A DNA stretch of 35,268 nucleotides from a virus. Within the stretch, counting starts at the first letter, position 1; the number at the start of each line of letters is the position of its first letter. Positions 22,913 to 29,744 of this stretch are shown here, in pieces. The notes under the pieces were generated by a model. The model saw only the letters and a list, made by a program, of their open reading frames with translations, was not told where the DNA came from and did no database searches. A program made the position numbers and the translations under genes. Where the stretch lies: the IMG/VR virus record IMGVR_UViG_3300030019_000098, positions 1-35,268 of that record. One strand, written 5' to 3'.

Positions 22913-24107
22913 TTGTAAAAGAGCGTCTTTAGGTAGTAATACCTATCGAAAACCCTGTTAAACGGGGAAACTCTTATATTTATAAGACAATCCCGTACTA
23001 AATATTATTATTTGTGTTATTAAAATAAAAAGGAGGTGAATAAATAATGATAGGAACGTATTTTATAAAAAATTTACTTAATAATAAATTTTATGTAGGT
23101 CATTCAGTTAATATAAATCAAAGATTTAATTCTCATAAGTCAGCACTAAGAAAAAATAAACATCATAATAAGCACTTGCAAAGAGCGTGGAATAAATATG
23201 GTGAAAATAATTTTGAATTTGAAATCTATAAAATTTGTAATACAGAAATTGAAAGTATAGAAATTGAACAATATTATATAGATAATTATAAAGATATGTT
23301 ATATAACATATCTAAAAAGGCTAAAGATGGTGGTGATTTGTTATCGTATCATCCCAATAAGAAACTAATTATAGAAAAAGGATTAGAAACTAGAAAAGAA
23401 AATATGTCTAAAATGTCAAAAGAAGAACTAAGCAATACATACGGAAGAAAAGGAGAAGATAATGGAATGTATGGCAGACATCATTCTGAAAAATCGAAAA
23501 ATAAAATTTCTCAAAAAAACACAGGTGCTTATCGAGACATAAAAGGAAAAACTTATTATGAGTTCTTTGGAGAAGAAAAGGCTGTCGAAATTAAAAATAA
23601 CTTATCTGATAAAGCAAAATTAAAAATTGGAGAATTAAATAGTTTTTATGGGAAACATCACTCTGAGGAATCGAAAAATAAAATTAGAGAAAAACAATTA
23701 GGAAAGAAACCTCCTAACATGAAAAAAGTAAAAATAGAAGAAGATGAATACGAAAGTCTAACCGAAGCTTCTAGACAACTAGGGGTGACACCTACAACAA
23801 TATTAAATAGAATAAAATCAAAAAACTTTCCTAATTATTATTACATATAAAAACACAAATAATAATTAAATGTCTAACGACTATCGAAAGCATGTTTGAT
23901 AAATATAAAAGGTTATTAAATAGAAGCGAGTAGAGTACCCCTCAAGTTATTGGAGGTTGCATAATGCAAGGTGACGGGAAAAGCAGGGAATCCTATCTGA
24001 AATACTAATAGGATTGTGATATAGTCTTTTCTATATAGTAATATATAGCAGTTTCAATTAATGGAGTTGAAACGGGTAAGGTTTAACGAACCTTATTGAA
24101 AATAGAG
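22913..24107 (+). ncRNA. Group I self-splicing intron in thyA
   Basis: The intron divides CGT from TCA in thyA. The 5' exon ends in T and the intron ends in G, as group I introns require. Structured blocks flank the endonuclease gene: a 5' part with paired GGGG/CCCC-type elements and A-A-T-C-C-C-G-T-A (22991-22999), and a 3' part with A-C-G-A-C-T-A-T-C-G-A-A-A-G and the partner G-A-T-A-T-A-G-T-C. Splicing restores an uninterrupted conserved protein motif. Borders are fixed by the protein frame and are firm to within a base or two. I have not folded the RNA, so the subgroup is open. Confidence 0.88.
23047..23850 (+). CDS. GIY-YIG homing endonuclease inside the thyA intron
   Basis: A 267-aa endonuclease of the SegA/I-TevI type. 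The catalytic domain has G-T-Y at 3-5, Y-V-G at 16-18, R26 and E74 (E-Q-Y-Y-I). Two NUMOD3 DNA-binding repeats follow (M-Y-G-R-H-H-S-E-K-S-K and F-Y-G-K-H-H-S-E-E-S-K), then a C-terminal helix-turn-helix (L-T-E-A-S-R-Q-L-G-V). It would cut intron-free thyA and copy the intron into it. A near-perfect AAGGAGGTGA site precedes the ATG, so it is probably translated well from unspliced or excised RNA. Confidence 0.93.
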   Translation: MIGTYFIKNLLNNKFYVGHSVNINQRFNSHKSALRKNKHHNKHLQRAWNKYGENNFEFEIYKICNTEIESIEIEQYYIDNYKDMLYNISKKAKDGGDLLSYHPNKKLIIEKGLETRKENMSKMSKEELSNTYGRKGEDNGMYGRHHSEKSKNKISQKNTGAYRDIKGKTYYEFFGEEKAVEIKNNLSDKAKLKIGELNSFYGKHHSEESKNKIREKQLGKKPPNMKKVKIEEDEYESLTEASRQLGVTPTTILNRIKSKNFPNYYYI

Positions 24108-24497
24108 TCAGGAGACATTCCATTGGGCGTTCCCTTTAATACAACGCAATATGCAGTTTTAACTCATATGATTGCACAAGCTACTGGATTACAAGTAGGG
24201 CAACTTACTCATATTATAAATAATGCTCATATCTATGAAAATCAAATTGAAGGCATGAGAGAACAATTAGAAAGATATGAGAGGTTACAAAGTTGTGTAT
24301 ATAATTATGATACTTATAATGAATATTATAAAGATATAACGCACGAAGAATATAGTAAATTACAAGATATTTATTCTATAACCCCTAAACTAAAATTAAA
24401 TCCTGACATAACTAATTTTTATGACTTCACCATAGACGGTATTGCTTTAGAAGATTATAAAAATATGGGAATTATTAAAATGAAAGTGAGTGTATAG
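24108..24497 (+). CDS. thyA: Thymidylate synthase ThyA, exon 2
   Basis: This exon supplies residues 165-293: [16 protein letters not shown], completing the dUMP-binding motif, then [11 protein letters not shown] and the C-terminal K-M-K-V-S-V typical of ThyA. The frame is open a few codons into the intron's end, but nothing there acts as a start. The stop precedes the DHFR start by one base. Confidence 0.95.
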   Translation, partial: SGDIPLGVPFNTTQYAVLTHMIAQATGLQVGQLTHIINNAHIYENQIEGMREQLERYERLQSCVYNYDTYNEYYKDITHEEYSKLQDIYSITPKLKLNPDITNFYDFTIDGIALEDYKNMGIIKMKVSV

Positions 24498-24498
24498 A

Positions 24499-24972
24499 AT
24501 GTTATCTATTATAGTAGCTATTGATCTTAACGGTGGAATTGGAAATAACAATGAATTATTGTTTCACGTTAAAGAAGATATGAGAAGATTTAAAGAATTA
24601 ACTACGAATCACAAAGTAATTATGGGCAGAAAAACATTTGAAAGTTTGCCGAATGGTGCATTACCTAATAGAACAAATATAGTGTTAAGTCGTTCTAAAA
24701 TGGGACTAGATGAGGAATTAGACATATGCTATATGAATATTGATATGGTTCTAGAAGAGTATAGAGATTCAAATGAAGAAGTGTTCATTATAGGTGGAGG
24801 AGAGATATACAGCCAATTATTGCCTTATTGCAATAAGATTTATTTAACTATCGGATTTGGAGAATTTGAAGCTGATACATTCTTTAATTTTAATAAAGAT
24901 GAGTGGGAGATAGATGGATTATCTACAATGCACAATACATTTGCTTTTTACAATTATAAGAGAAAGGAGTAA
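24499..24972 (+). CDS. folA: Dihydrofolate reductase
   Basis: DHFR regenerates tetrahydrofolate after ThyA oxidises it. The 157-aa chain has the family start L-S-I-I-V-A-I-D, then G-I-G-N-N-N-E-L-L-F, E-D-M-R-R-F-K, V-I-M-G-R-K-T-F-E-S-L-P and F-I-I-G-G-G-E-I-Y for NADPH binding. The usual L-P-W at the substrate loop is replaced by L-L-F. I choose the ATG that gives the standard N-terminus; an in-frame GTG 9 bases earlier lies inside thyA. The gene follows thyA at once and is surely co-transcribed. Confidence 0.95.
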   Translation: MLSIIVAIDLNGGIGNNNELLFHVKEDMRRFKELTTNHKVIMGRKTFESLPNGALPNRTNIVLSRSKMGLDEELDICYMNIDMVLEEYRDSNEEVFIIGGGEIYSQLLPYCNKIYLTIGFGEFEADTFFNFNKDEWEIDGLSTMHNTFAFYNYKRKE

Positions 24973-24978
24973 ATACAA

Positions 24979-25350
24979 GTGGCTGATTATAATGAAATAA
25001 TAAATGATCTAATTGAATTATTGCACAAGATAGACGTATTTAAAACAAGAGCTGAAAAATATTATAGTGAGTGTGCTGACAACATGGAATTGGGTGAAAT
25101 ATATGCTTATAAACAATCTGGTAAATTAGTATCTGAACTATTAGAAAAATATAAAAGTGCTAATATATCAATAAACGACTATACCATAACTAAATTAGCT
25201 AAAACTAAAACAATGCAAGAAATAATAGACACTATAGGTTCTGAAGTATGTCCTAGTGTATATGGACTTGTAGATTTTAACCAATACCAATGTGACGAAT
25301 ATAATTGTGAAACTTGTTGGGAATGTGCTTTAAGGGATTCAGGTATTTAA
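24979..25350 (+). CDS. Hypothetical protein with C-terminal cysteine cluster, GTG start
   Basis: AAAGGAG lies about 9 bases before a GTG start. The N-terminal 80 residues are helical; the C-terminus holds five cysteines (E-V-C-P-S-V, then Q-C-D-E-Y-N-C-E-T-C-W-E-C), a likely metal site. No family recognised. It is the last gene of the thyA-DHFR operon. Confidence 0.6.
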   Translation: MADYNEIINDLIELLHKIDVFKTRAEKYYSECADNMELGEIYAYKQSGKLVSELLEKYKSANISINDYTITKLAKTKTMQEIIDTIGSEVCPSVYGLVDFNQYQCDEYNCETCWECALRDSGI

Positions 25351-25378
25351 TTTAAAGATGATGTTATATAATTTACAC

Positions 25379-25407
25379 TTCACAAACAAACAAATGTTCG
25401 ATATAAT
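25379..25407 (+). promoter_or_regulatory. Promoter with an embedded LexA-box-like operator
   Basis: TTCACA (5 of 6), 17 bases, TATAAT (perfect). Between the boxes sits CAAACAAATGTTCG, one mismatch from the Firmicutes LexA palindrome CGAACRNRYGTTYG. A repressor there would block polymerase. It drives only the 87-aa gene that follows. Confidence 0.65.
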
Positions 25408-25442
25408 GTTATTATTATATATTGAATAAGGAAGTGCAATTT

Positions 25443-25706
25443 ATGAAGGTTGTAGCGAAAAACATAGAAGTAATAGCTTACTTTACTGAAGAAGGGAAGA
25501 TAACTCCTTTAAAGTTTAGGATTAAAAATGAAAATGGTGAATATCAAACTATAAAAATAGAAAAAGTTGTAGATACTAAGCTCGAAAGACTTTGTGGCAA
25601 CAATGCAAAAGTATTTACATGTCAAAGCAATATTGATGGGATAGTGAAAATATATGAAATAAAATTCATAATAGAAAGTAGTAATTGGATACTATTTAAA
25701 ATTTAA
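25443..25706 (+). CDS. Conserved-looking 87-aa protein, possibly SOS-controlled
   Basis: The ATG chosen is 6 bases after AAGGAAGTG; a TTG 21 bases earlier overlaps the leader. The protein is beta-rich, with K-V-V-A-K-N-I-E-V-I-A-Y-F near the start, L-K-F-R-I, V-F-T-C-Q-S-N-I-D-G and a W-I-L-F-K-I terminus. I recall similar small proteins in clostridial genomes, sometimes near translesion-polymerase genes, but this is memory and not a search. The promoter carries a LexA-like site, in keeping with a DNA-damage role. It is the last + strand gene of the long left arm. Confidence 0.65.
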   Translation: MKVVAKNIEVIAYFTEEGKITPLKFRIKNENGEYQTIKIEKVVDTKLERLCGNNAKVFTCQSNIDGIVKIYEIKFIIESSNWILFKI

Positions 25707-25789
25707 AATAATAATGAATAATATCCAATACATAGGTCATACTATTATTATAAACCATTGCTTTAGGAAAACTAAAAAATGAAAAAAAT

Positions 25790-25865
25790 AAGGGAGTCTA
25801 AATATAGATTAGATACTAATTGCAAATTAATGCAAAAAATATTTAAATTATATTTAGACTCCCTT
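25790..25865. terminator. 17-bp perfect inverted repeat, probable - strand terminator
   Basis: AAGGGAGTCTAAATATA and its exact complement are separated by 42 bases. On the - strand the stem is followed by ATTTTTTTC, so it can end leftward transcription; on the + strand no T-run follows. The long loop is unusual for a terminator. Confidence 0.55.
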
Positions 25866-25970
25866 AAAATTGTAATTATTTACCTCATAACGACATGTTG
25901 CTTATCCGATTTTCGTATGTTATTATTAGATTGGAACTAATTTAGTGGTATTTTCAAGCGATATTACTAT

Positions 25971-26009
25971 AAAAAGAAGTGGCTTATAAATTTAAGTTGC
26001 TTCTTTTTA
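25971..26009 (+). terminator. Bidirectional rho-independent terminator
   Basis: AAAAAGAAGTGGCTTA pairs with TAAGTTGCTTCTTTTT through Watson-Crick and G-T pairs, with T-runs on both strands. It separates the rightward left arm from the leftward right arm. Confidence 0.8.
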
Positions 26010-26039
26010 TTTGAACTTTAATTTATTTTTAAATGTGTA

Positions 26040-26067
26040 TTGACTTTGATTGAAATAGTGATATAAT
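26040..26067 (+). promoter_or_regulatory. Strong promoter in the convergent boundary
   Basis: TTGACT, 16 bases, TATAAT. It points right, into a region whose next gene is on the opposite strand, so its product should be a short RNA. Confidence 0.6.
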
Positions 26068-26072
26068 TGTTT

Positions 26073-26140
26073 TATGGATATATTTTGTTTGTTATTATAT
26101 GTCCTAAAGGTGAGATTACTTGAGAAAGTAGTCTCTTTTT
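26073..26140 (+). ncRNA. Candidate small RNA of about 70 bases
   Basis: Bounded by the promoter ending at 26067 and a terminator: 10-bp stem GAGATTACTT/AAGTAGTCTC, GAGA loop, then TTTTT. The transcript ends where the opposite-strand XhlA-like gene stops, so it could overlap that mRNA's 3' end. An ATG lies at the expected first base, but there is no ribosome site. Confidence 0.45.
26112..26140 (+). terminator. Rho-independent terminator of the short transcript
   Basis: 10-bp stem with one G-T pair, a GAGA tetraloop and a T-run on the + strand only. Confidence 0.8.
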
Positions 26141-26507
26141 ATTTTAATCCAAGATATGTTAAAATTCCACCAACAATCATAGATGCTATAACCCAAAATT
26201 GTTTAGTATTATAAAATTTCATTTCATTATTTATTTTATTACTTTCAGTTTTTATTCTTTCTTCTTGAGATTCTTTTGCCTTAAAGTAATCAAACATTTC
26301 TTTGGTAAAGTTATTTAATGTATTTTGTTGTTTTTCAGACTGCTTCATTTGATCTTTTGACTGTTCTGCCATTAATAGTTTAATTTCTGCTTGAGAGCGT
26401 GAAATCCCAGCTAATTCTAACCTTTGTTCAACATCACTTTCCTCAAGTCTTCTTAGTCTTGCTTCATGGTCTGATAATTGTTTGTCTATGTAATTATTTT
26501 CGTCCAT
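26139..26507 (-). CDS. XhlA-like membrane-anchored coiled-coil protein
   Basis: A 122-aa protein with a charged coiled coil (residues 8-90, with Q-L-S-D-H-E-A-R-L-R-R-L-E-E) and one C-terminal membrane helix (W-V-I-A-S-M-I-V-G-G-I-L-T-Y-L-G). This is the layout of the XhlA/holin-associated family, in which the membrane segment helps host lysis together with a holin; no partner holin or endolysin is in this window. GAGGAGG lies upstream of the ATG. The family call rests on layout, not on a strong motif. Confidence 0.7.
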   Translation of the reverse strand: MDENNYIDKQLSDHEARLRRLEESDVEQRLELAGISRSQAEIKLLMAEQSKDQMKQSEKQQNTLNNFTKEMFDYFKAKESQEERIKTESNKINNEMKFYNTKQFWVIASMIVGGILTYLGLK

Positions 26508-26628
26508 ATATATTCCTCCTCAAAATTTTAATTTATTTATTCATTGTTAACACATTCCTTTTCTTTAAGATTAGTGAATTATAATATATTGATTTATATA
26601 AAGAGTATAATTATTTTTAATTTTGGTT

Positions 26629-26637
26629 ATTATAACA
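26629..26637 (-). promoter_or_regulatory. Extended -10 promoter for the XhlA-like gene
   Basis: On the - strand the sequence reads TGTTATAAT, an extended -10. No good -35 is seen. It lies about 120 bases before the start codon. Confidence 0.35.
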
Positions 26638-26737
26638 GAGTAGAATTGATTATTGATTTAGAGTGTTGTTCTTTGGTAATTGATTCTACAATATTTTAAC
26701 CTTTTATATTTTAAATTGATAGATAATAGATACTGAT

Positions 26738-26784
26738 AAAACCTAATCTTGTGGATTTTAATAGTTTCGATGAGGTTAGGTTTT
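26738..26784 (-). terminator. Terminator after the first recombinase
   Basis: AAAACCTAATCTT pairs with GAGGTTAGGTTTT (13 bp with G-T pairs). On the - strand T-rich sequence follows, so it ends the DUF1064-recombinase operon. The rest of the gap 26508-26845 holds nothing else I can support. Confidence 0.65.
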
Positions 26785-26845
26785 ATTGCTATTTGTTTTT
26801 TATTTTTGCTATTGTAATCATTTAAAAGAGTGGTTTTAAAAGGAG

Positions 26846-27814
26846 TTAAATATCAAACTTTAGCATTTCTTGTTTTAAAGATTCGGTATCTTCTTGCAAA
26901 TAAAAATCTTTTGTTACACCCGTTGATCTATGGGATAACGCCTTCGAGACTGCTTCTAGACTCATACCTGCTTTATATCTAAGGTCACTGCCACTATGTC
27001 TTAAATCATGCATGGATAATTCAGGTTCATTGATAATAGCCCCTATTTGTTTTATCCATGTACTTTTAAATTGTCCAACTGAAGCTTGTCTCCACCCATT
27101 ATAATTAGTAACAAATAAATGCTCACATTCAATTCCTTTTTCTTTTCTTTCATTCAACCATTGTTTAATTAATTCTATACATCTATCATTGAGATTGAAC
27201 GTAATAGAATATCCTTCTTTTTCGATTACATCTCTTATAACCCTATTTTCTAAGTCAATCTGGTCTAATCTAATAGTAGATATAGCATTAACTCTAGCCA
27301 TAGTAAATAACCCTAATTCAAATACTAATGTTAATTGAGTATTATTTCTTTCTTTTAATCCTTCTCTTATCGTTTCTACTTGTTCTTGTGTTAGAAATAC
27401 TCTTTTTATTTCATAAACTCCTTTTTGAGCTTTAGGTCTTTCTAATAAATCTACTACATTTTCTTTGATTTTTCTTTTCTTTTTATAATATAGATATAAT
27501 GATGAGATACTAGACAGTCTACGTTGCATACGTCTATCTTTATTTTCAAATACGCTTTGACATAGTGCAAGAAAATCTTCAACAACATCTGCCATTTCCT
27601 CAGTTTCAAAATCAAATATGTATTTATTATCATAATTTTTTAATATAAAAACAAAGAATTGGTTTATATCTGAAGTATATGAATTCTTAGAGGACTCAGC
27701 TAACTGTCTTTTCCCATTAAGATATTTCCTCCAAAGTTCTTTATTTTGTGGATTTATTTGTTCTATCAATTTTGGAGTTGTATATTGAACATGTTTTCTT
27801 TTTTCTTTTGCCAT
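26846..27814 (-). CDS. Tyrosine recombinase (integrase family)
   Basis: A 322-aa site-specific recombinase. The N-terminal half is a SAM-like core-binding domain. The catalytic set is R174 (T-M-A-R-V-N), H269-D-L-R272-H, H295 (A-L-S-H-R-S) and the nucleophile Y305 (D-F-Y-L-Q). The family joins and excises phage genomes at att sites or resolves multimers. It starts one base after the stop of the DUF1064 gene, so the two are coupled. It shares little with the other recombinase at 28464 beyond the catalytic residues. No att site is identified. Confidence 0.92.
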   Translation of the reverse strand: MAKEKRKHVQYTTPKLIEQINPQNKELWRKYLNGKRQLAESSKNSYTSDINQFFVFILKNYDNKYIFDFETEEMADVVEDFLALCQSVFENKDRRMQRRLSSISSLYLYYKKKRKIKENVVDLLERPKAQKGVYEIKRVFLTQEQVETIREGLKERNNTQLTLVFELGLFTMARVNAISTIRLDQIDLENRVIRDVIEKEGYSITFNLNDRCIELIKQWLNERKEKGIECEHLFVTNYNGWRQASVGQFKSTWIKQIGAIINEPELSMHDLRHSGSDLRYKAGMSLEAVSKALSHRSTGVTKDFYLQEDTESLKQEMLKFDI

Positions 27815-27815
27815 A

Positions 27816-28352
27816 TTATATCAAGTCCTTTCTTAATTGTTTTATTTTGTCTTTTTTTTTACTAACATTCTTATCTTTCTCAGCTTTTAATTTGTCCCTA
27901 ACTTCTTTCCTAGCTTTCTTTTCACTTTTCTTTTGTTTAACTAATTCAGTGTACTGTTTCTTTTCTATTTTATCTTCTAAGTTAAACCATCTGCTATCAT
28001 ATGTAACAATTAATTCAAAACGTGTATCTTGATTTAAGTATTTAAACATCTTTATCTTGCACTTACTTTCATTTGTAATATTATAAAGACTACCTTTTAC
28101 ATCAACAACGACTAGTTGACCATCTCTAATAAAGCTCATATCAGAAATATATTCCATTTTACGAATTCCTTTATTTTCGTAGTGGGAATCTTTAAAGGCT
28201 GGCACTAATAAGAAAGGTTTTTGTCTATCTAAATTGTTTATCTCTCCTTTCTCTTGTTGCTTTAATAGTTCATTCCAATATTTCCATTCTGTTGTGCTGT
28301 CGAAAATTCCCCATTTAGGATCATCAACTTTTTTACTTGAATATTTGCCCAT
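27816..28352 (-). CDS. DUF1064 nuclease-like phage protein
   Basis: DUF1064 proteins have a restriction-endonuclease-like fold and occur in phage recombination/replication regions. The 178-aa product shows the pattern: F-D-S-T-T-E-W-K-Y-W, D-R-Q-K-P-F, the metal-binding Y-I-S-D-M-S-F-I and V-V-V-D-V-K-G, ending in a long Lys-rich coiled tail (K-K-S-E-K-K-A-R-K-E). The start chosen has AGAAAGGA 8 bases upstream; a longer frame to 28418 runs through the terminator of the next gene. Coupling to a recombinase suggests a shared role in genome mobility or Holliday-junction processing; that is inference. Confidence 0.8.
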   Translation of the reverse strand: MGKYSSKKVDDPKWGIFDSTTEWKYWNELLKQQEKGEINNLDRQKPFLLVPAFKDSHYENKGIRKMEYISDMSFIRDGQLVVVDVKGSLYNITNESKCKIKMFKYLNQDTRFELIVTYDSRWFNLEDKIEKKQYTELVKQKKSEKKARKEVRDKLKAEKDKNVSKKKDKIKQLRKDLI

Positions 28353-28394
28353 ATCCCCATTCCTTTCTAATTCAATTTTTATAATTCCACGCAA

Positions 28395-28427
28395 CAAAAA
28401 AGAGCTTGTACAATTCATACAAACTCT
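28395..28427 (-). terminator. Terminator after the GGCC-rich recombinase
   Basis: On the - strand AGAGTTTGTA pairs with TACAAGCTCT (one mismatch), followed by TTTTTT. It insulates this gene from the DUF1064 operon. Confidence 0.75.
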
Positions 28428-28463
28428 AAAAATAATCTAATATTTAATTTTAATATCTTTGGC

Positions 28464-29288
28464 CTAATCCAAATCTTCTATAACATTTAATAATTCTTCT
28501 TTACTCTTTCTGGTATAAATCCGAGTTGTTTCAATACTACCATGGCCACATAAATCGGCTACAATATCAATGGCCAAACCAGAATCTATTAACCGTTTTG
28601 CATATTGATGGCGAAATGAATGTGCATGATTTTTCTCCTTTTTTACATTGGCCAACTTACCATATTTCTTTAAAACTTTATCTACACCACTTCTAGTCAT
28701 ATGGCCACGAGTTCCTACAAACAGGTAATCACAACCTTTATTCATTCGGCCCAATCTACAATAATTTAACCAAACATCATTCAAGGCCTTGGGAATAAAT
28801 ACAGATCTAATCTTATTTCCCTTGCCAACAATTTGTATTGTATTACTATGTATGTCTTTTATTTGAAGTTGTAGCATTTCACTTATTCTTAGGCCAGTCA
28901 ATTCCAATGTTTTTACTATGGCCAACGTTCTATAATCCTTCTTGGCCTTAGCAATATCAATTATATTTTCTATATCAGCCTTATTAATTACATTCTCTAA
29001 GAAATTCTGTGATTGTATTTTTACTTTTGTAGTTGTGGCCGACACTTCAATAAAAGCAAAGAATTGATGTATGGCCACAAGTTTTCTATTGGCCGAAGTA
29101 GGAGATAAGAATCTTTCATATAATAAATATTCTTTGTAGGCCTTCATTGTATCATTGTGAAATTCTAATATCTTATTTTCTTTTGCATAGGCCATGAATT
29201 GATTTATATCTCTCATATAGGCCTCAATAGTCTTATTACTTTTTTCTTGCTTGGCCAAGTATTCTCTAAACATTTGTAAATTATTCAT
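28464..29288 (-). CDS. XerC/D-like tyrosine recombinase with saturated GGCC sites
   Basis: A 274-aa recombinase of compact Xer type. Residues 1-90 are the core-binding domain. The catalytic residues are R134 (L-T-G-L-R-I-S-E), a Lys in the beta hairpin (G-K-G-N-K), H223-S-F-R226-H, H249 (L-C-G-H-G-S) and Y258 (R-I-Y-T-R). Xer-like enzymes resolve dimers, integrate phages or invert DNA segments. The coding sequence is remarkable: it holds 16 GGCC sites, with a seventeenth spanning the stop codon. 12 of the 14 Ala codons whose preceding codon could end in G form GGCC, as do 4 of 5 suitable Gly codons. GCC and TCG are chosen although rare around here. Its own promoter and terminator make it a one-gene unit. 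GGAGG precedes the ATG. Confidence 0.93.
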   Translation of the reverse strand: MNNLQMFREYLAKQEKSNKTIEAYMRDINQFMAYAKENKILEFHNDTMKAYKEYLLYERFLSPTSANRKLVAIHQFFAFIEVSATTTKVKIQSQNFLENVINKADIENIIDIAKAKKDYRTLAIVKTLELTGLRISEMLQLQIKDIHSNTIQIVGKGNKIRSVFIPKALNDVWLNYCRLGRMNKGCDYLFVGTRGHMTRSGVDKVLKKYGKLANVKKEKNHAHSFRHQYAKRLIDSGLAIDIVADLCGHGSIETTRIYTRKSKEELLNVIEDLD

Positions 29289-29308
29289 CTTTATATACCT
29301 CCATAACT

Positions 29309-29317
29309 ATTATACCA
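29309..29317 (-). promoter_or_regulatory. Extended -10 promoter of the GGCC-rich recombinase
   Basis: On the - strand TGGTATAAT lies 20 bases before the start codon, leaving a very short leader with GGAGG. No good -35 is seen. Confidence 0.55.
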
Positions 29318-29566
29318 TGTTTTGGACTGATAATCTTAGTTATGTATCGAATTTAAAACAAAAATCCTAATTCTTAATGTTGTGGCCAGTATAAATATGA
29401 AAGTATTATCATTAATTCTAATTCTATTACGCCAATATTTTTAGACTTTCTTTTACCTTTAATACAATTGAATTTAAATGGCATTCAAAAGCAGAGTTGC
29501 AAGTAGAATAACTTTTTCGATTTTATAAAAATGAATGGTTCTGTGGTGTTTATCAAAAATATATGT

Positions 29567-29572
29567 TATAAT
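29567..29572 (+). promoter_or_regulatory. Extended -10 promoter of the small + strand ORF
   Basis: TGTTATAAT (TG at 29564-29565 region, TATAAT at this site), about 37 bases before the ATG of the small membrane peptide. The -35 region is poor. Confidence 0.45.
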
Positions 29573-29608
29573 ATTATATTAACCACATAATCATCCTAAG
29601 GAGAAGCA

Positions 29609-29722
29609 ATGGAATATATATGTTTATCAATAAGTTGTTTGATTCTATTTATGCTAGGTCGTATAATTAATAAGTTACGGCATGTCAGCCGAAATATTGA
29701 TAATAAAATTTTCAATGATTAA
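29609..29722 (+). CDS. Tiny single-pass membrane peptide, 37 aa
   Basis: TAAGGAG lies 7-8 bases before the ATG, and an extended -10 promoter sits upstream. The peptide has one hydrophobic helix (I-C-L-S-I-S-C-L-I-L-F-M-L) followed by a basic, polar tail (R-I-I-N-K-L-R-H-V-S-R-N). It is alone on the + strand among leftward genes. The layout resembles type I toxin peptides and other small phage membrane proteins; no antitoxin RNA is evident, so I do not assign a toxin role. Confidence 0.5.
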   Translation: MEYICLSISCLILFMLGRIINKLRHVSRNIDNKIFND

Positions 29723-29744
29723 ATGAATCCAATTTACAAACACA

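Larger units (their letters stand above)
28461..29387. repeat. Cluster of 18 GGCC tetranucleotides
   Basis: GGCC begins at 28461, 28544, 28572, 28650, 28703, 28748, 28785, 28892, 28920, 28944, 29037, 29073, 29091, 29139, 29190, 29220, 29253 and 29384. Spacing is irregular (18 to 131 bases) and flanks vary, so the core is the tetranucleotide. One site lies upstream of the promoter and one spans the stop codon. I found none elsewhere in the window. Confidence 0.9.

Noticed and set aside
24061-24107. tRNA-like fold at the end of the intron
   Set aside because: The GGTTTAACGAACC hairpin fits the intron's 3' paired region; no acceptor, anticodon and T arms can be assembled.
26074-26213. Leaderless 46-aa ORF in the short transcript
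   Set aside because: It would run through its own terminator, has no ribosome site and lies antisense to the XhlA-like gene.
26139-29288. Shufflon or inversion cassette next to the fibre genes
   Set aside because: Recombinases beside fibre genes suggest it, but I see no inverted duplicate of fibre coding sequence or paired crossover sites.
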